This document shows positions 1 to 11,362 of a stretch of 64,000 nt of DNA, piece by piece. This DNA comes from Acarospora socialis (Eukaryota; Ascomycota; Lecanoromycetes; Acarosporales; Acarosporaceae). Position 1 is the first letter of the stretch, and each line of letters starts with the position of its first letter. The position numbers were made by a program, and so were the translations under genes. The notes beneath the pieces were generated by a model, which saw only the letters and a list, made by a program, of their open reading frames with translations, did no database searches and was not told where the DNA came from. The DNA lies in the NCBI GenBank assembly GCA_025617375.2, contig JAMYGW020000002.1:682001-746000 (forward strand), written 5' to 3'.

Positions 1-337
1 GCTGCGCGATGATGGCTTTGCCGAAGTGCATGTATACTAGGCCCGCTGAGCTCAGTTTCGTGGTGTGCGAGGGGAAGGTCGTGGTGAATTCGCGTTGGTG
101 GTGGTCGTAGCGGTGCGATGAGGGTGAGTATTCGCCGCCGACGTCGACGACTGTGTGGCAGGTCTTGAGGAGAGCAGGGTCGCGGGTGCGGACGAGGGTT
201 GATGGCGTGTATGTGGGTAGTAGGCGTAGGAGGTAGACTGCTAGGGCTTCGTCGGCGTGGAAGTGGCCGTTGTGCGTGCCGATCAATGGGGGTGTGGAGG
301 TTTTGAGACGCTTGAAGGTAACTGTTTCGGAAGCCAT
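1..337 (-). CDS. MYG1: MYG1 family exonuclease (UPF0160), 5' part only, cut by window edge
   Basis: The minus-strand frame starting with ATG at 337-335 stays open to base 1 and encodes about 112 residues. Near the N-terminus lies a [18 protein letters not shown] segment, then [20 protein letters not shown] and [11 protein letters not shown]. These match the order of motifs at the start of the MYG1/GAMM1 family, whose members are DHH-type RNA exonucleases acting in nucleus and mitochondria. The His/Asp motifs (HFHADE, DVGG, DHH) are the expected metal-binding residues. No intron is seen in this part. The remaining two thirds of the usual 330-400 residue protein lie outside the window. Identification is from remembered family motifs; the split of nuclear and mitochondrial roles is known from yeast and human, not visible here. 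Confidence 0.9.
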   Translation of the reverse strand, partial: MASETVTFKRLKTSTPPLIGTHNGHFHADEALAVYLLRLLPTYTPSTLVRTRDPALLKTCHTVVDVGGEYSPSSHRYDHHQREFTTTFPSHTTKLSSAGLVYMHFGKAIIAQ

Positions 338-1195
338 TCTGAACAGTCCACGGAGAATTACCATTCAATGAGTGATGCTCTTTGAACAACGACTTTGACC
401 CCAATGCTCCAGACTTTCGCCAGACTCTGGAGCCCCGGCGCCAGGGTCCGAAGTTAGTTCTGTAAGCGAATCACGGACTTGACCGGATGTGACTAGTGTG
501 CCCGTGGGAGACGAACATTCGAAATTTGACAGATTTGCATGTGATTGGAAGGACAAGCTGTCATTTTCTTGCAGAAACTTGGAACCCTTGACTGGAAACC
601 CGAGAGCAGAACCACTCAGGGGCAAAAAGCCTTGACGCAAAGGTTCCGACGTTACACGTGCAGACACTGCTTTTACGTTGCAAAAGCCGCTTTCTCTCAA
701 TAAACGTGGAGCTTTTCCCTGCACTACATCATTGATCGACGCGGTTGGACTGGGATCAAAGTCCCGAGAATCTGGGCTTTGCACGCGACACCCAAAACCA
801 ACTAACCAGTTCGTTGCATGAACCAGGTCGGTGTAGAAAACAAGGCAGTCACAGGAAGCTATCTCCAGTAGTGCCTCCCACCGAATAATGATCTCAGGCA
901 CCACCCACGAGCTAAACGCGGAAGCCTTCTCGGTCTCAATCGAATGCTGCTGTTGCCTTCGCACATAGGTCACTTAAGGTAGAGAACGTCTCATAAGAGC
1001 AGCCCACACCAACATTCAGCACGTTCAGTTAGTACTACAGAACGGCCCTTCTCACTGTCACTGCGTATCTGAGGCAGTCGGTTTCTCTGCAGCTTGCCCA
1101 ACCGCCGTGCAGGCGCTGTGCGCCTTGGGGGATTCGACGTTTGAGGTCAAATCTGCTGAGTACGCTCCGACGCGTGCTCGGCGCCGACGGCGTCC
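338..1195. other. Divergent intergenic region between MYG1 and ICE2
   Basis: These 858 bases separate two start codons pointing away from each other and should hold both promoters. A 202-codon open frame (minus strand, 365-973) fills much of it, but its translation has no motif I recognise. A GC-rich palindromic stretch (gctcggcgccgacggcg) lies about 20 bases before the ICE2 start codon. Confidence 0.6.
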
Positions 1196-2570
1196 ATGTG
1201 GATCCTTCGAATTATTTCGGCTGCGGTTTTCCTAACATCGATCATCCTCTCGATACCCCTTGCCTTTGACGTCGGCGGCAGGGCTTGCGGTCTGGCGTTC
1301 TCACTTTCGTTGGCATCGTTTTACTTCTTCTACTCGATCTTGCGGCTAACGACACCTGACCGATCTCGATTACGATACGCCTTGATTCAGCTAATAGCAT
1401 GGACGCAATGGATGGCTATACCGGTGCTACTCATTTGGAGCTTGAATCGGTTCTCTGTGGATTCGAATAGCAGTGGGGGATGGGTGGAGCGGACATTCGG
1501 TGGGAAACGAGCTGCCGATGTGTCGGTGAAGGATTGGATATTTGGACATGACGGACTGGTCGAGTCAGCGACTGTAGGAGGCTGGGATAAGCTGTTACGA
1601 TGGTCAACACCGGTCTTTCAGCTCTGCGAAGGATTTTGCAGCTTGTTGGTTATTCAAGCTGCGGGGCAAATGACAAGATGGTTGGTCAATAGGGGACGTC
1701 GAAGCGACAGCTGGATGGTGAGTTACTGTTCTATCGTGATCAGAGGGAGTGCTAATGGTGTGTACACAGATTGGCTTACTGGTACTATCGGCGTCAATCA
1801 TCTCGAGCTCGGTCTATTTCCTCTGGCGAGTGACGAAATTTCCCGAGATCAGTAACGTCGATGCCAGTCTCATAGGGGTCACAATCACTTGTGCCGTGTT
1901 CCTCTGTGCCTGGGGCATAGGGAGTGGGAAAGGCAACCCTGTGGAAAGCTCGTTGCTCTTCGCATATGTGGTCCTTTGCATTTATCAGATCTTCACCGAT
2001 TATCAACCATCTTCGCCAACAGACCACATGCCACCACCTTCTCAAGCCGCAGACTTCCCTCCTTTTCCGCCGATCATCATGGCCACCTACTCAACGTTGA
2101 TAGCTCTTCTAGCTACTCTACCTTCCACCATCCACGCTGTTTTCAATTTCACTACCGCTGCGTTCAGCACCATCACACCTTCAGTCATTATATCACTGGC
2201 CTACCGCCTTTTCGTCCTCTACGCCTCAACTCGTATCATCCCGGCAGTACGTGAGTCTGGTGCCCGGGCCCTTTCACAGGAGGCCCGTCTCGAGGATTCA
2301 GATGGCGCCGGCCAGTTGCTCGGTCTGCTCAGCTGGTTCAGTCCGTCGATTCTCGTCGCCGTATATACAAGTTTGCTGATGCAGCATTTCGCAACCACGA
2401 GCACCGGAGGTGGAGGTGGGGAATGGTGGATCAGTCAAGGAGGCGATGCGGGTGGAAACGTCTGGAGGTGGATCAATGTTGAAGGCACGATGGCGCTGTA
2501 CGCGCTGGAGCTTTATCTTGGGAAAGAGGATATTGATAGCGGACTGACCGGACATTGGAAGGTTGATTGA
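1196..2570 (+). CDS. ICE2: ICE2, ER membrane protein for cortical ER inheritance and lipid homeostasis
   Basis: Exons 1196-1717 and 1770-2570 join in phase 0 across a 52-nt intron (gtgagt, branch gctaat, acacag), giving 440 residues. The protein is strongly hydrophobic with about eight membrane segments. Blocks matching yeast Ice2 in order are LSIPLAFDVGGRACGLAF near residue 20, STPVFQLCEGF and IQAAGQMTRWLVN around 140-165, GNPVESSLLFAYVVLCIYQI after the intron, YASTRIIPAVRE, and WFSPSILVAVYT near the C-terminus. In yeast Ice2 sits in the ER membrane, helps cortical ER inheritance and ER-plasma membrane contact, and channels neutral lipid into membrane synthesis. The yeast protein is slightly longer (about 490 residues). 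Gene 3 is convergent with it. Confidence 0.92.
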
Positions 2571-3237
2571 AAGCTCAATCGCTTGAAGAGGCAGAGGTCG
2601 AGGTTCCGAAAGCCTGAGGATTCTGCACCATACAACTGGATGTGGAGCAAGAGCTGGGTTATCGTGCAGATGAACTGGATGCCATTCACAGCTCACAGCA
2701 TCATACATATCGCAACCGAACGCATACGCCGAAAACAGGTGCATCTACCAATGCGAACCCCTGCGTTAGGAGAACTAGCCACGGCATACTTTCATCCGAC
2801 CACCTACTTACTACCATTCCAAGTATGCCCAATCTCGAAAAGATGGTTGGCTACATAATGGGGATCATCATTATCTTATCTCGCTGCATCGTACTCGCCT
2901 AGAGCTTATACTAGCTGCATGTTCACATACACCGTGATGCGCGAGCCCACTATGGACTAGACCATACTACTGCCACTACTACACGTGATGCCAAAATAGA
3001 TAGAAAGGAGATTCAAGCACGGGAGGTCTTCACTTAATATCAAAACAACCTAGTTGTATTTCGCTTGTACTTCTATGTGTTGAAAACGTCGGAATCGGGG
3101 AATTCGAACTAGCTGTTGAAACCAGCAGCCAGAAATGCGTAACATGACCCAAGCAGCGTCTTGACATCAAACCTTCTCGAAGCACACTACCACCATCACC
3201 GAACCCCCCGCGGGCCCGTGACATTCACCCCTCCCGC
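2571..3237. other. Convergent 3' regions of ICE2 and MES1
   Basis: Both flanking genes end here, so this is 3'-UTR and terminator sequence. Short open frames (for example 2583-2858) show no protein-like composition or motif. Nothing else is recognised. Confidence 0.6.
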
Positions 3238-5248
3238 TCAAGACGTCTGCAACGCCACCTGCCCCACCCCATCCGTAACAGCCTCCACCCCATCCTTGAC
3301 GACTTTTACATCCTCCAAGCCTCCCTTCTCCCCCGCCTCCACGCTCTTCTTCTCCCCCTTCGCCCTATCCTTGTCTTTCTTCTCCGCCTTCTTCGCCTTG
3401 CTCGCCGCCTTCTTCGCCGCCGCCTTCGCCGATTCCTCCTCTTTCTTCAGCCGTTCCGCCTGCGTGCCGCCATACATGGCCCGCCACTCGTCCTCCTTCT
3501 TCGGATCGATGTTCGCGAACAGGTACTTGGCCATGCCGATGCGGTGGCCGGGTTTCAGGTCGTCGGCGGTCCAGACGTCCGGGATGGGCAGGAAGGGCGC
3601 GGCCAGCTGGTCGAGGATGGAGGCGGACGTGGCCGGCAGGTAGGGGGCGAAGATGCTGGCGCACAGGTAGATGAGGTTCAGCGCGATGCCGGTGACGGCG
3701 GCGGCTTTGTCCGGCTGCGACGCCGCGAGCCGGTTGTCGAAGCCGTTGGATTGCAGGAAGTTGTTGCCGCATTGCGCGATGGCCATGGCGGTCTGGAGGC
3801 CGGATTTCAGGCGCACGGCTTCGAGGTCGGCGACGTATTGGGTGAGGAAAGCGTTGATTTCGGATTTGGCTTTGTCGAAGTCCGGCGAGGAGTGTAGGGC
3901 CGTGTAGTCGGGGATGATGGAGTTGTAGATCTTGCTGTTGACCAGCTTGATGACGCGGTTGACGAAATTGCCGAGCTTGGCGAGCAGTTCGCTGTTGTTG
4001 TTTTCGATGAAGGCTCGCCATTCGAACTGCGTGTCGCCGGTTTCCGGCCGGTTTTTGAGCAGGTAGTAGCGCCAGACGTCGGCGGGCACACCCGTGTCCT
4101 TGGCGTTATTGCCGAAGACGCCGACGCCGCGGGACTTGGAGAATTTGCCGCTTTCGTAGTTGAGGTATTCGGTTGTGGAGAGGTGGTTGAGCATGGTCCA
4201 TTCGTCTTTGGTGCCGATCTGCGAACCGGGGAAGATGACGGTGTGGAAGGGGACGTTGTCTTTGCCGAGGAATTGATAGAGCTTAACGTTATCTGGATCC
4301 CGCCACCACTTCTCCCAGTCTTTGGTATAGTTGGCCGTTATCGAGACGTATCCGATGCAAGCGTCGAACCAGACGTAGAGGACCTTCTTCTCGTACCCTG
4401 GTAGAGGGATGGGAGTGCCCCACTTGAGGTCGCGGGTGATGGCCCTGTCTTTCAGACCCTCTTTCAGCCACGACTCGGTGATTATGCGTCCATTCTTTGA
4501 CCATGCGCCCTCTTCGCTTGCCTTGGAGAACCACGCTTCTATGTCAGGTTGCAGCTTGTCCAGGAGTAGGTGGATATGTTTCGTCTCCCGCCGTATTGGT
4601 CGGACAATTGTTCCCTTCTCTAGATTGCTGCAAACCTTGCAACGTGGCTCGATAAGGTCGAAGGGATCCAAGAGATGCCCGCACTTGTCGCATTGATCAC
4701 CACGGGCGCCATCATCCTTACATCGCGGACATGTCCCCTCAACGAAGCGGTCGGCCAGAAAGGACTGATGATTCTCGCAGAAGGGTTGCTCTGTACTTTT
4801 CTCCGTCAGGAATCCATGCTTGTTGAGTTTCGTAAAGATATCTTGCGCTATCTCCGTTTGTTCGTCCGTCGATGTCCGGCCAAAGATATCGAATCCTATC
4901 TCAAACCATTCGTAGACCTCCGCGTGGATTTTGTAGTATTTGTCGCATAGCTCTTTCGGGGTCACGCCCTCCTCAAGAGCCTTAGTTTCAGTCGCGGTTC
5001 CATATTCGTCCGTCCCACACACGAACAGCGTCGGTCGACCGCGGGCCTTGTTGTATCTGGGCTTATCAGAAATCGAGTATTTGAGAACCGCAGAGCTGAT
5101 GCCAACAATACCTTGAAAAAACATCCGCGCTGAGTACACTTCCTACAATATTTCCTAGATGGGGGACATTGTTTACATATGGTAGGGCGCTGGTGATCAA
5201 TATATTTCTTTGTCCAGCCTGGGGCAGTGTCTCCTTCTTATCCTCCAT
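3238..5248 (-). CDS. MES1: Cytosolic methionyl-tRNA synthetase
   Basis: Exon 1 is 5112-5248 and exon 2 is 3238-5056, joined across a 55-nt intron, giving 651 residues. The class I HIGH motif appears as HLGN in [16 protein letters not shown], and the KMSKS motif as FSKSRG. Between them are the zinc-binding CPRCKDDG...CDKC and C..C pairs and the [16 protein letters not shown] block; the anticodon-binding helical domain follows ([18 protein letters not shown]). The enzyme charges initiator and elongator tRNA-Met in the cytosol. It lacks the GST-like N-terminal Arc1-binding domain of the 751-residue yeast enzyme and ends in a Lys/Ala/Glu-rich tail from about residue 585 that may bind RNA. The start at 5248 fits homologues, but the frame stays open upstream to another ATG at 5392. 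It is divergent from LTO1 with 239 bp between starts. Confidence 0.95.
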
Positions 5249-5487
5249 TCTGATCGAAACTGTCGGGATCAACAGCGTAGTCTGAGCTATATATTTATAT
5301 AGCCTCGTGTATAGCACGGAGGGGCAGCCGTTGGCTTTGTGAGTCAGTGCGTAAGGCTGAACATCGAAAGTTTGGTGACTAACGAGCCCCAAGTTCCAGT
5401 CAAAATAAGGTACTTTGTACTCTACCTGTGTCCAGTGCTTTTCCAGTAGTTATAGGTTAGAGCCAGAGCTAGCCACACAACTGAAGT

Positions 5488-6159
5488 ATGGAGGACGACC
5501 CATTCGACAGCTTGCTCAATTTAGAGGAGAAATTCTACGATGAAGGGTACCAGCTAGGTGTCGCTGATGGCTCGCGGGCCGGCCGTATCGAAGGTCGGGC
5601 CTTTGGTCTCGAGAAAGGATTCGAAAAGTTTCTGCCCATGGGAATACTTCATGGACGATCTACGGTCTGGGCTGGACGGTTGGTAAACCATCAAGGGCAG
5701 TGGCAAGGCCGCGACGGAGCAAATACAGAACAGCCACCGGAGCACACAGACGAGCTTCAGCACGGAACCTCAAATTCTGAGGATCAACCCATATCAGAAG
5801 CGTCGAAGAATGAGCAGACATTGGCTGCAGAGCGCGTCACAGCCAGCAAACTGCCAACTCTACCGAAATACCCGCGGTTAGAGAAGCACGTTCAAACTCT
5901 CTACGCTCTGGTTGAGCCAGCCAGTTTATCAACGGCGAACACGGAGGACGCGGTTTCCGACTTTGATGATCGTTTCAAGCGCGCCACTGCTAAGGCCAAG
6001 ATCATTGAACGACTCATTGGCGAAGCAAGCAGTCGGTTCTGTGACGGCTCCAGTCCCGATACTCAGTTGAGTAACCACCATAGCGGAAGGGAACAGGAGA
6101 TCAAAAGCGGTGGTGACGGCAGTATCGAAGATATCAGCAGTTTGCAAGCCAGGCATTGA
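5488..6159 (+). CDS. LTO1: LTO1 (ORAOV1) adaptor for iron-sulfur loading of Rli1/ABCE1
   Basis: This is one exon of 223 residues. The N-terminus reads DPFDSLLNLEEKFYDEGY followed by glycines every fourth residue (YQLGVADGSRAGRIEGRAFGLEKGFEKF), the deca-GX3 pattern that defines Yae1 and Lto1. In yeast, Lto1 and Yae1 bridge the cytosolic Fe-S assembly (CIA) targeting complex to the ABC protein Rli1, needed for ribosome recycling. The middle (residues 70-130) is low complexity and probably disordered; the helix RFKRATAKAKIIERLIGEA is near residue 165. Yeast Lto1 ends in a tryptophan that docks on the CIA complex, but this protein ends in ...QARH. Its promoter lies in the short gap shared with the methionyl-tRNA synthetase gene. 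Confidence 0.85.
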   Translation: MEDDPFDSLLNLEEKFYDEGYQLGVADGSRAGRIEGRAFGLEKGFEKFLPMGILHGRSTVWAGRLVNHQGQWQGRDGANTEQPPEHTDELQHGTSNSEDQPISEASKNEQTLAAERVTASKLPTLPKYPRLEKHVQTLYALVEPASLSTANTEDAVSDFDDRFKRATAKAKIIERLIGEASSRFCDGSSPDTQLSNHHSGREQEIKSGGDGSIEDISSLQARH

Positions 6160-6765
6160 TGGCAAACTCTTCTAAACTTCTTTGGCAACCCGTATCATCT
6201 TCTACTTGTCCGCTAGCGGACCTGGGTCGAGGCACCTTAGGGCATTCTGAACCTCAGTACTGCTCAGAAGCATGCAAAGGCGTACAACTGTTCCGTATGA
6301 GACTCTACCTTACGTTACTGCCCTTCTCCCAACAGGACATGACAATGGTTCGGTATAACGATAACCGAGATCTTGTCACCCAGGAACGGCGATCTTTCGC
6401 TAACGGCATCCTAGAGTAAAGGTTACCCCACAAACCTTCCTTGTGTCACCTCACTTTGACCGCTATAGCGGTAGTTGAGCTGGACATCGCCCGTTGAATG
6501 ACGAAATGCATGCTAGCAAAGCTTGCCGACCTGAGCGAGGAACCCGGCGTGCCACCCTCCTAAGGTAACGAAGCACGCCTCACCCCGCGAACCTGAACTT
6601 CCAACCCCAACCCCCGGTCAAGCTCCGGTTCAAGCTCTAGTGACGCGTGCGGAGTAACGGGTATAAAGAGATGGCTGGATGGGGTTTCCCAGGGTCGTCC
6701 TCTATTTCCTGGAATTCGGTACAGCAATAGAAACGTGGATCAAGCTCTCTGCAAACTCGTTGACC
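6160..6765. other. Intergenic: LTO1 3' region and promoter of the secreted SMP-30 gene
   Basis: No gene is recognised. The plus-strand frame 6156-6419 overlaps the LTO1 stop and has no motif. A TATA-like element is listed separately. C-rich runs occur near 6580-6620. Confidence 0.55.
6661..6668 (+). promoter_or_regulatory. TATA-box-like element upstream of SMP-30 gene
   Basis: The sequence gtataaag lies about 100 bases before the chosen ATG at 6766, a plausible spacing for a fungal core promoter. It also argues for 6766 rather than the in-frame ATG at 6679, which would leave almost no 5' leader. Confidence 0.5.
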
Positions 6766-8060
6766 ATGCGCTTGTCCGCATTTACAGCTGGAGCTGCCTG
6801 CGCCGGTGTTGTTGCTGCTCAGAATGGCGTTGTTTCGCCGTTGGCTCAAGCGTGCACTTCATCTCTACCTGGGGTAGTGTGTATCAACCATTATGCATCG
6901 GTCATGCCCTATCACTTCTTCCGAGCAGTCTCCAACAGTACTCCAGACCCTGAATTTGGGGCGACGTCTGTTCCCAACGATACCTCTTTCGCTCAGGTCG
7001 CCAAGGCCGATTTCCTAGTATTTGACCGGCAACGTGGCCTGGAGATCCTTGGCCCGAACCCGAGCTACCAGTACGTCTTTCAAGTATCAGCTGCGGTGCA
7101 TGAGGCTCCCGTGTATGTTCCTGCTCAGAACAAGCTCTACCTCTCGCAACTGGCACCGCCAGCTGGATACCTTCCCCAGCTGGTTGTCGATCTCAATCAG
7201 AATCCGCCCACCTTGTACGAGTATCTGTCAAATCCTCCGGTCTATGCACCCAACGGCGGCACCTTTCACAATGGTTTGATCTATTGGGGCGCATCGGGTG
7301 GCAACAGCTCGATAGGTGGGATGGAGCAGAGAGTTAGCGTCAGGACCCTGGATCCTATGACGAATAAGACAACCACGCTGCTGAACAACTACTTCGGGTA
7401 CTACTTCAACACGATTGACGATCTTGTGGTTCATTCGAATGGGGATGTCTGGTTCACCGATCCACGTGAGTGCGATGATGGTACGAACATAATCGAGAGT
7501 ACAGCTGACAATTTCAAGAATACTCTTGGTTCAACGCACTTACAGATACTGCGCCACAGTTGGAGTCTGCAACTTACCGCTTCCGGCCCAGCACTGGTGC
7601 GGTGAATGTGGTTGACGATACGTTGATCCAACCAAACGGAATCGCCTTTTCCCCTGACGAGAAAACCATGTACATATCCGACACTGGTGCTGTCACCGGT
7701 ACCATCGCCATGTCCCTTGGATCTCAAGGAGCCCACTTCAACGCGACTGGGAAGAGAATCATCTACGCGTACAACGTCAGCGACGACGCCATGTACCTTT
7801 CCAATAAAAGGCCCATCTATCTCGCGCAGAGCTGGGTCCCGGATGGCTTGAAGGTTGCTAGGAACGGCTACGTCGTGACGGGGGCGGGCAAGGGGGTTGA
7901 TGTCTTGGATTGTTATGGCACTCTTCTCGTCAGAATCCAGACCAATTACACGGTCCAGAATTTCGCGTGGACGGGGAGTGACTACAGGACGCTCTGGCTC
8001 ATGGGACAAGGTGGCATCAGCAAGGTTGAATGGAACCTGCAGGGACTAGAGTTGAAGTAA
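6766..8060 (+). CDS. Secreted SMP-30/gluconolactonase-family beta-propeller protein
   Basis: Exons 6766-7465 and 7519-8060 (53-nt intron, gtgagt to tcaag) give 413 residues. The first 20 residues (MRLSAFTAGAACAGVVAAQN) form a signal peptide. Beta-propeller signatures of the SMP-30 family follow: VHEAPVYVPAQNKLYLSQL, APNGGTFHNGLIYWGA, DDLVVHSNGDVWFTDPQYSW (created by the splice), QPNGIAFSPDEKTMYISDTG and VPDGLKVARNGYVVTG. The metal-binding Glu, Asn and Asp positions sit in these blocks. Family members hydrolyse sugar or aromatic lactones; the extracellular fungal branch is related to lactonohydrolases. Several N-glycosylation sequons (NST, NDT, NSS, NKT, NAT) fit secretion. The next gene on the same strand is a dehydrogenase, which could suit a sugar-acid role, but that link is inference. 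Substrate unknown. Confidence 0.88.
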
Positions 8061-8484
8061 ATATTGACGGGAAATATCTGGATCGGTCTGAGCATGACTT
8101 GCCCTAATTATGGTTACAGTACTTATACAATCAAGCATGGTAGAGCTCAGACTCCACCGCATGTATCAACCGAGTTACTGCATCCAAGAATTGTCAAAAT
8201 CATTGATTGTACGTTGCGAATAATTGTATGTAGACAAGTATATGATCTTTGAAAAGTTTCGTATAGCAGTCAGGCACGATTCTATGCTTGCGGAGCTTTT
8301 CCGCCGCAGTCCCGCACTTTGTGCACCACGCAGTTATCCGCCAATGACGTCGAAATTCGTAACGGTACACTGAGATACTTTCTATTTACTGGATGTTGCT
8401 CTTAACCCACCAATTCCCAAGTTTATACTCTTCATCCAGAACCCCTGAGCTCCGATCTTTTTCTGACCTAACGTGTCTGTCAAA
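8061..8484. other. Intergenic: 3' region of SMP-30 gene and promoter of SDR gene
   Basis: There is no gene-like frame; the 62-codon frame at 8064-8252 has no motif. The last 120 bases before the SDR start are pyrimidine-rich, as is common in fungal promoters and leaders. Confidence 0.5.
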
Positions 8485-9618
8485 ATGGTTTCAACGAAAG
8501 AACTCAGAGTAGAGAACATCTTTTCCGTCAAGGGCTATGTGGCTCTTGTCACTGGAGGGGGAACGGGCATTGGGTTGATGTGCACGCAAGCTCTTGCGGC
8601 CAATGGTAGAGAACCTTTCCTTCAGAGAACAGTTTGGACGTTGTTGACAGGTCCTCAACAGGTGCTAAGGTCTACATTACTGGACGGCGGATGGAAGTCC
8701 TTGAAAATGCAGCAAAGTCACACGACCCAAAGGAAGGGGGTCAAATCATCCCGTACGCAGTTTTTGTCGAGAGTTTGGAGCGAAGACGTTGCTGATCTTT
8801 GCTTCAGGATCGGACCTTGTGATGTTACCAAGAAAGAAGACCTCGAAAAGCTAGTGCACGATATCTCGACGAAGGAGAAGTATCTCAACCTGTTAAGTGA
8901 GCAAACACGAACACCCAGGTCGTTCACCCCACCGCGCTGACAACTCGTTCTAGTCACCAACGCGGGTATCTCTGGACCCAAGGCGCAGCCCGACAGCTCC
9001 GACGCGGTCGAGTTGAAAAACAAGCTATGGAAGAACGAGGACTTCGACAGCTGGAACAGTGTCTTCAACACCAACGTCACCTCCGTGTACTTCACCACCG
9101 TCGCCTTCCTGCCCCTCCTGCAAGCCGGGATCGAGGCCCCCGGTCACGGTCATCTCTCACCGTCGGTGATCGTCATCTCCAGCATGTCCGGCATCATGCG
9201 GGAGGCACAAGGCCACTTCTCCTACAACGCGGCCAAGGGTGCGACCGTGCACCTGTCGAAGCTCATGTCGGCGGAGTTCCAGAAGGCCAAGATCCGCGTC
9301 AACTCGATCGCTCCCGGCTACTTCCCTTCGGAGATGACGATGGGAGAGAGTGACGAGTCCAACAAGACGCACATGCCTGACGAGAAGGTTCAGGAGAAAG
9401 GTCATGTGCCGGCACAGCGGCCCGGGAGCGATGAGGAAATGGCTCAGGCTGTGGTAAGTGCTCAATGTGCAACGTCGTCTTGCATGCTCACTTGGTACGT
9501 CACGAGTTCGTTTGACTGATGTTCATGATCGCAGATTTTCCTAACCAGAAACACTTATGTCAATGGGGAGGTTATTGCCATTGATGGAGGTGTATTGAAC
9601 GAAGTAGCCGGAAGATGA
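8485..9618 (+). CDS. Short-chain dehydrogenase/reductase (SDR, NAD(P)-dependent)
   Basis: Five exons (8485-8605, 8662-8752, 8808-8896, 8954-9453, 9535-9618) encode 294 residues; introns are 55-81 nt. Joining them yields an unbroken SDR: TGGGTGIG nucleotide-binding motif near residue 22, ITGRR after the first intron, CDVT (adenine pocket), TNAGISG (NAG motif, created across intron 3), VISSMSGI with the catalytic serine, YNAAKGATVHLSK with catalytic YxxxK, then IRVNSIAPGYFPSEMT and the C-terminal NTYVNGEVIAIDGG. This is the classical SDR layout with no targeting signal, so cytosolic. The basic GRR after the second strand suggests NADP(H) preference. The substrate cannot be told from sequence. 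Confidence 0.9.
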
Positions 9619-10465
9619 GGTAGAGTCCTAGACTAGATTGCCTGTAGAAAATATATCTGATGCCATATGAACTTGCCTCCAAATAGTTGTTAACTTGTTA
9701 GGGTATAGAAGTGCTCGTACTCGAGCCTATCGTCCTTATTAGACGGTCTTTGTCATTCATTCTACGCTTGGAGTAAATGTGTAGTGACAGCGTCACGATC
9801 AAAAAGTAAGCCTCCAAGGTGTTTCTAGGGACTTGCATATAAAGATTTAAAAAACTTAATTGCTCTCGCTTGGAATTCACGGATCTTGTCATCGACTCAG
9901 AGAATATTACGGGTAATTTGTGGTCTTATTTGATACCATGAGGGCAGGATCAGCTTGATTATCAACCTACTTCTCATAATCAGGCCGGCGAAGCCAATGA
10001 GCTGCTTAGTAGGTACCGCACTGCTGACGGGTCTCTTCGGGCCTTATCTCCCTTATCTCCCAACCAGACCTCAACAGCCTGTGAATTCCGATAATTTCAA
10101 GCGAAAAGATCCGGTAGATTGCGGAAGCTACCCCGGTTGAAGCTTAACGTTATCTTAGCAGCCTGTGAACCCCGCTGATGCCCAGACCTCTCCTCTCTGG
10201 AGATGTCGGTGAGCGAAAGGTACGTGAGTTGCTTAATATATTCGACGTAGGTAAACATTTGTACTGCAACCAGATGATTACCGCTACTCGTACATAGTAC
10301 ACCTCGACACGTAAGGGAATGCGTGCTTACCCGGCGGGAGATCATGGCGACTCCCAGTTCTAAAAAGGTGCTGCATACCCTACCCTTCCTCTAGCTACCG
10401 TACTACTTCGGACTGTCTCCTCTTCTATCCTACCCTTACACATAGCTTGTCATAGAGCAGTTGCA
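9619..10465. other. Intergenic between SDR and SAP-domain genes
   Basis: No gene is supported in 847 bases. Two copies of a short direct repeat, cagcctgtgaa followed by a ccg-type end, occur near 10075 and 10159, and ccttatctc is doubled near 10043-10060. An A-rich tctaaaaagg element about 100 bases before the next ATG could be a weak TATA equivalent. Confidence 0.5.
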
Positions 10466-11362
10466 ATGGCTTCAAGTCGTATCCTCTCATCTCGCTCCAT
10501 TGACCAGCTTACTGCTACCGGCTGTAAACAACAACTTCGTCGTCTACATATAACCGGAGCCAATGCTACCCCCTCCCCGTTTCTGACATCCGAGATCACC
10601 GGAGCTTATCTACCACGCACCCTCACCGACTTGCAGGCAGATTGTAGGAATAGAAATCTCAAAGTCCACGGCAGCAAAACCGAGGTCTGTTGATGACTTA
10701 TGTTTGAGGAATATGTTGACCAGTTGTTGATGCTGACGACGTATACCACAGCTTGTTGAGCGCCTTTCCAGCCATGACCTTTCGCAGAAGCGGGCCTTGA
10801 TGACGGCAATGGCGTCGTCGAGACGGCCTGTAGCTGCCGAAAGGTACCCGATACCCATCCTCCCAGTTGTTCTCCTTCCACTGTGCTGATCACCACCCTC
10901 AGTAGGCCCGCCGACCCTGCGCTGACACGGCACTTCAACACCACCCGCGCTCTCAAAGCCGTCAATGATAGCTCAACCATCGACTTTGCCTATATGCCTC
11001 AATTCGAGCTCACTCCTGAGGAAGATGCCCCCCAGCTACGAGTTCCTCTCACACCCGACAACTACTACCCTGCCCGTAAAAGCGCGGCGCACCAGGAAGC
11101 TGTAGAGCCTGTCATGCGGCCGGAGATCAGTGTCATGTCGGGAGAAGACACGCACATCGCAGGTCCGAGCGCGATGTCGGAAGTCGTCGACAACCATGCC
11201 ATGGACATCGATCCCTTCAATCTGACGAGCAAGGTGCACGCCGCCGCGTCGAAAATCACTGGCGTCCCGGTGGAGAACATGAAGGAACCGGGCATGCTTA
11301 GAGAGCTATGGTACGGGTTTCTGGACGATTTGACGGGATCGAAAAAGATCGGCAAAGCCTAA
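10466..11362 (+). CDS. SAP-domain mitochondrial protein, AIM34-like
   Basis: Exons 10466-10684, 10752-10843 and 10903-11362 give 256 residues. The N-terminus (ASSRILSSRSIDQL, rich in Ser and Arg, no acids early) looks like a mitochondrial presequence. Residues about 50-85 form a SAP helix-turn-helix motif (LPRTLTDLQADCRNRNLKV, GSKTELVERL), spliced exactly inside the motif. The second half carries MPQFELTPEEDAPQLRVPLTPDN and ends with the helix EPGMLRELWYGFLDDLTG. Yeast Aim34 combines a mitochondrial location with a SAP domain and is named for altered inheritance of mitochondria; SAP domains usually bind nucleic acid. The Aim34 relation is from domain and targeting only, so it is tentative. 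The first donor is the unusual GTCTGT. Confidence 0.72.

Noticed and set aside
365-973. 202-codon minus-strand open frame between MYG1 and ICE2
   Set aside because: Long, but no motif, no domain-like pattern, and it sits where two promoters must be. Kept only as a note.
3085-3115. Possible tRNA B-box (agttcgaattc on the minus strand)
   Set aside because: No pairing T-stem, acceptor stem or A-box could be formed around it.
6766-9618. SMP-30 and SDR genes as part of a biosynthetic cluster
   Set aside because: Only two adjacent enzymes, with no core synthase, regulator or transporter close by.
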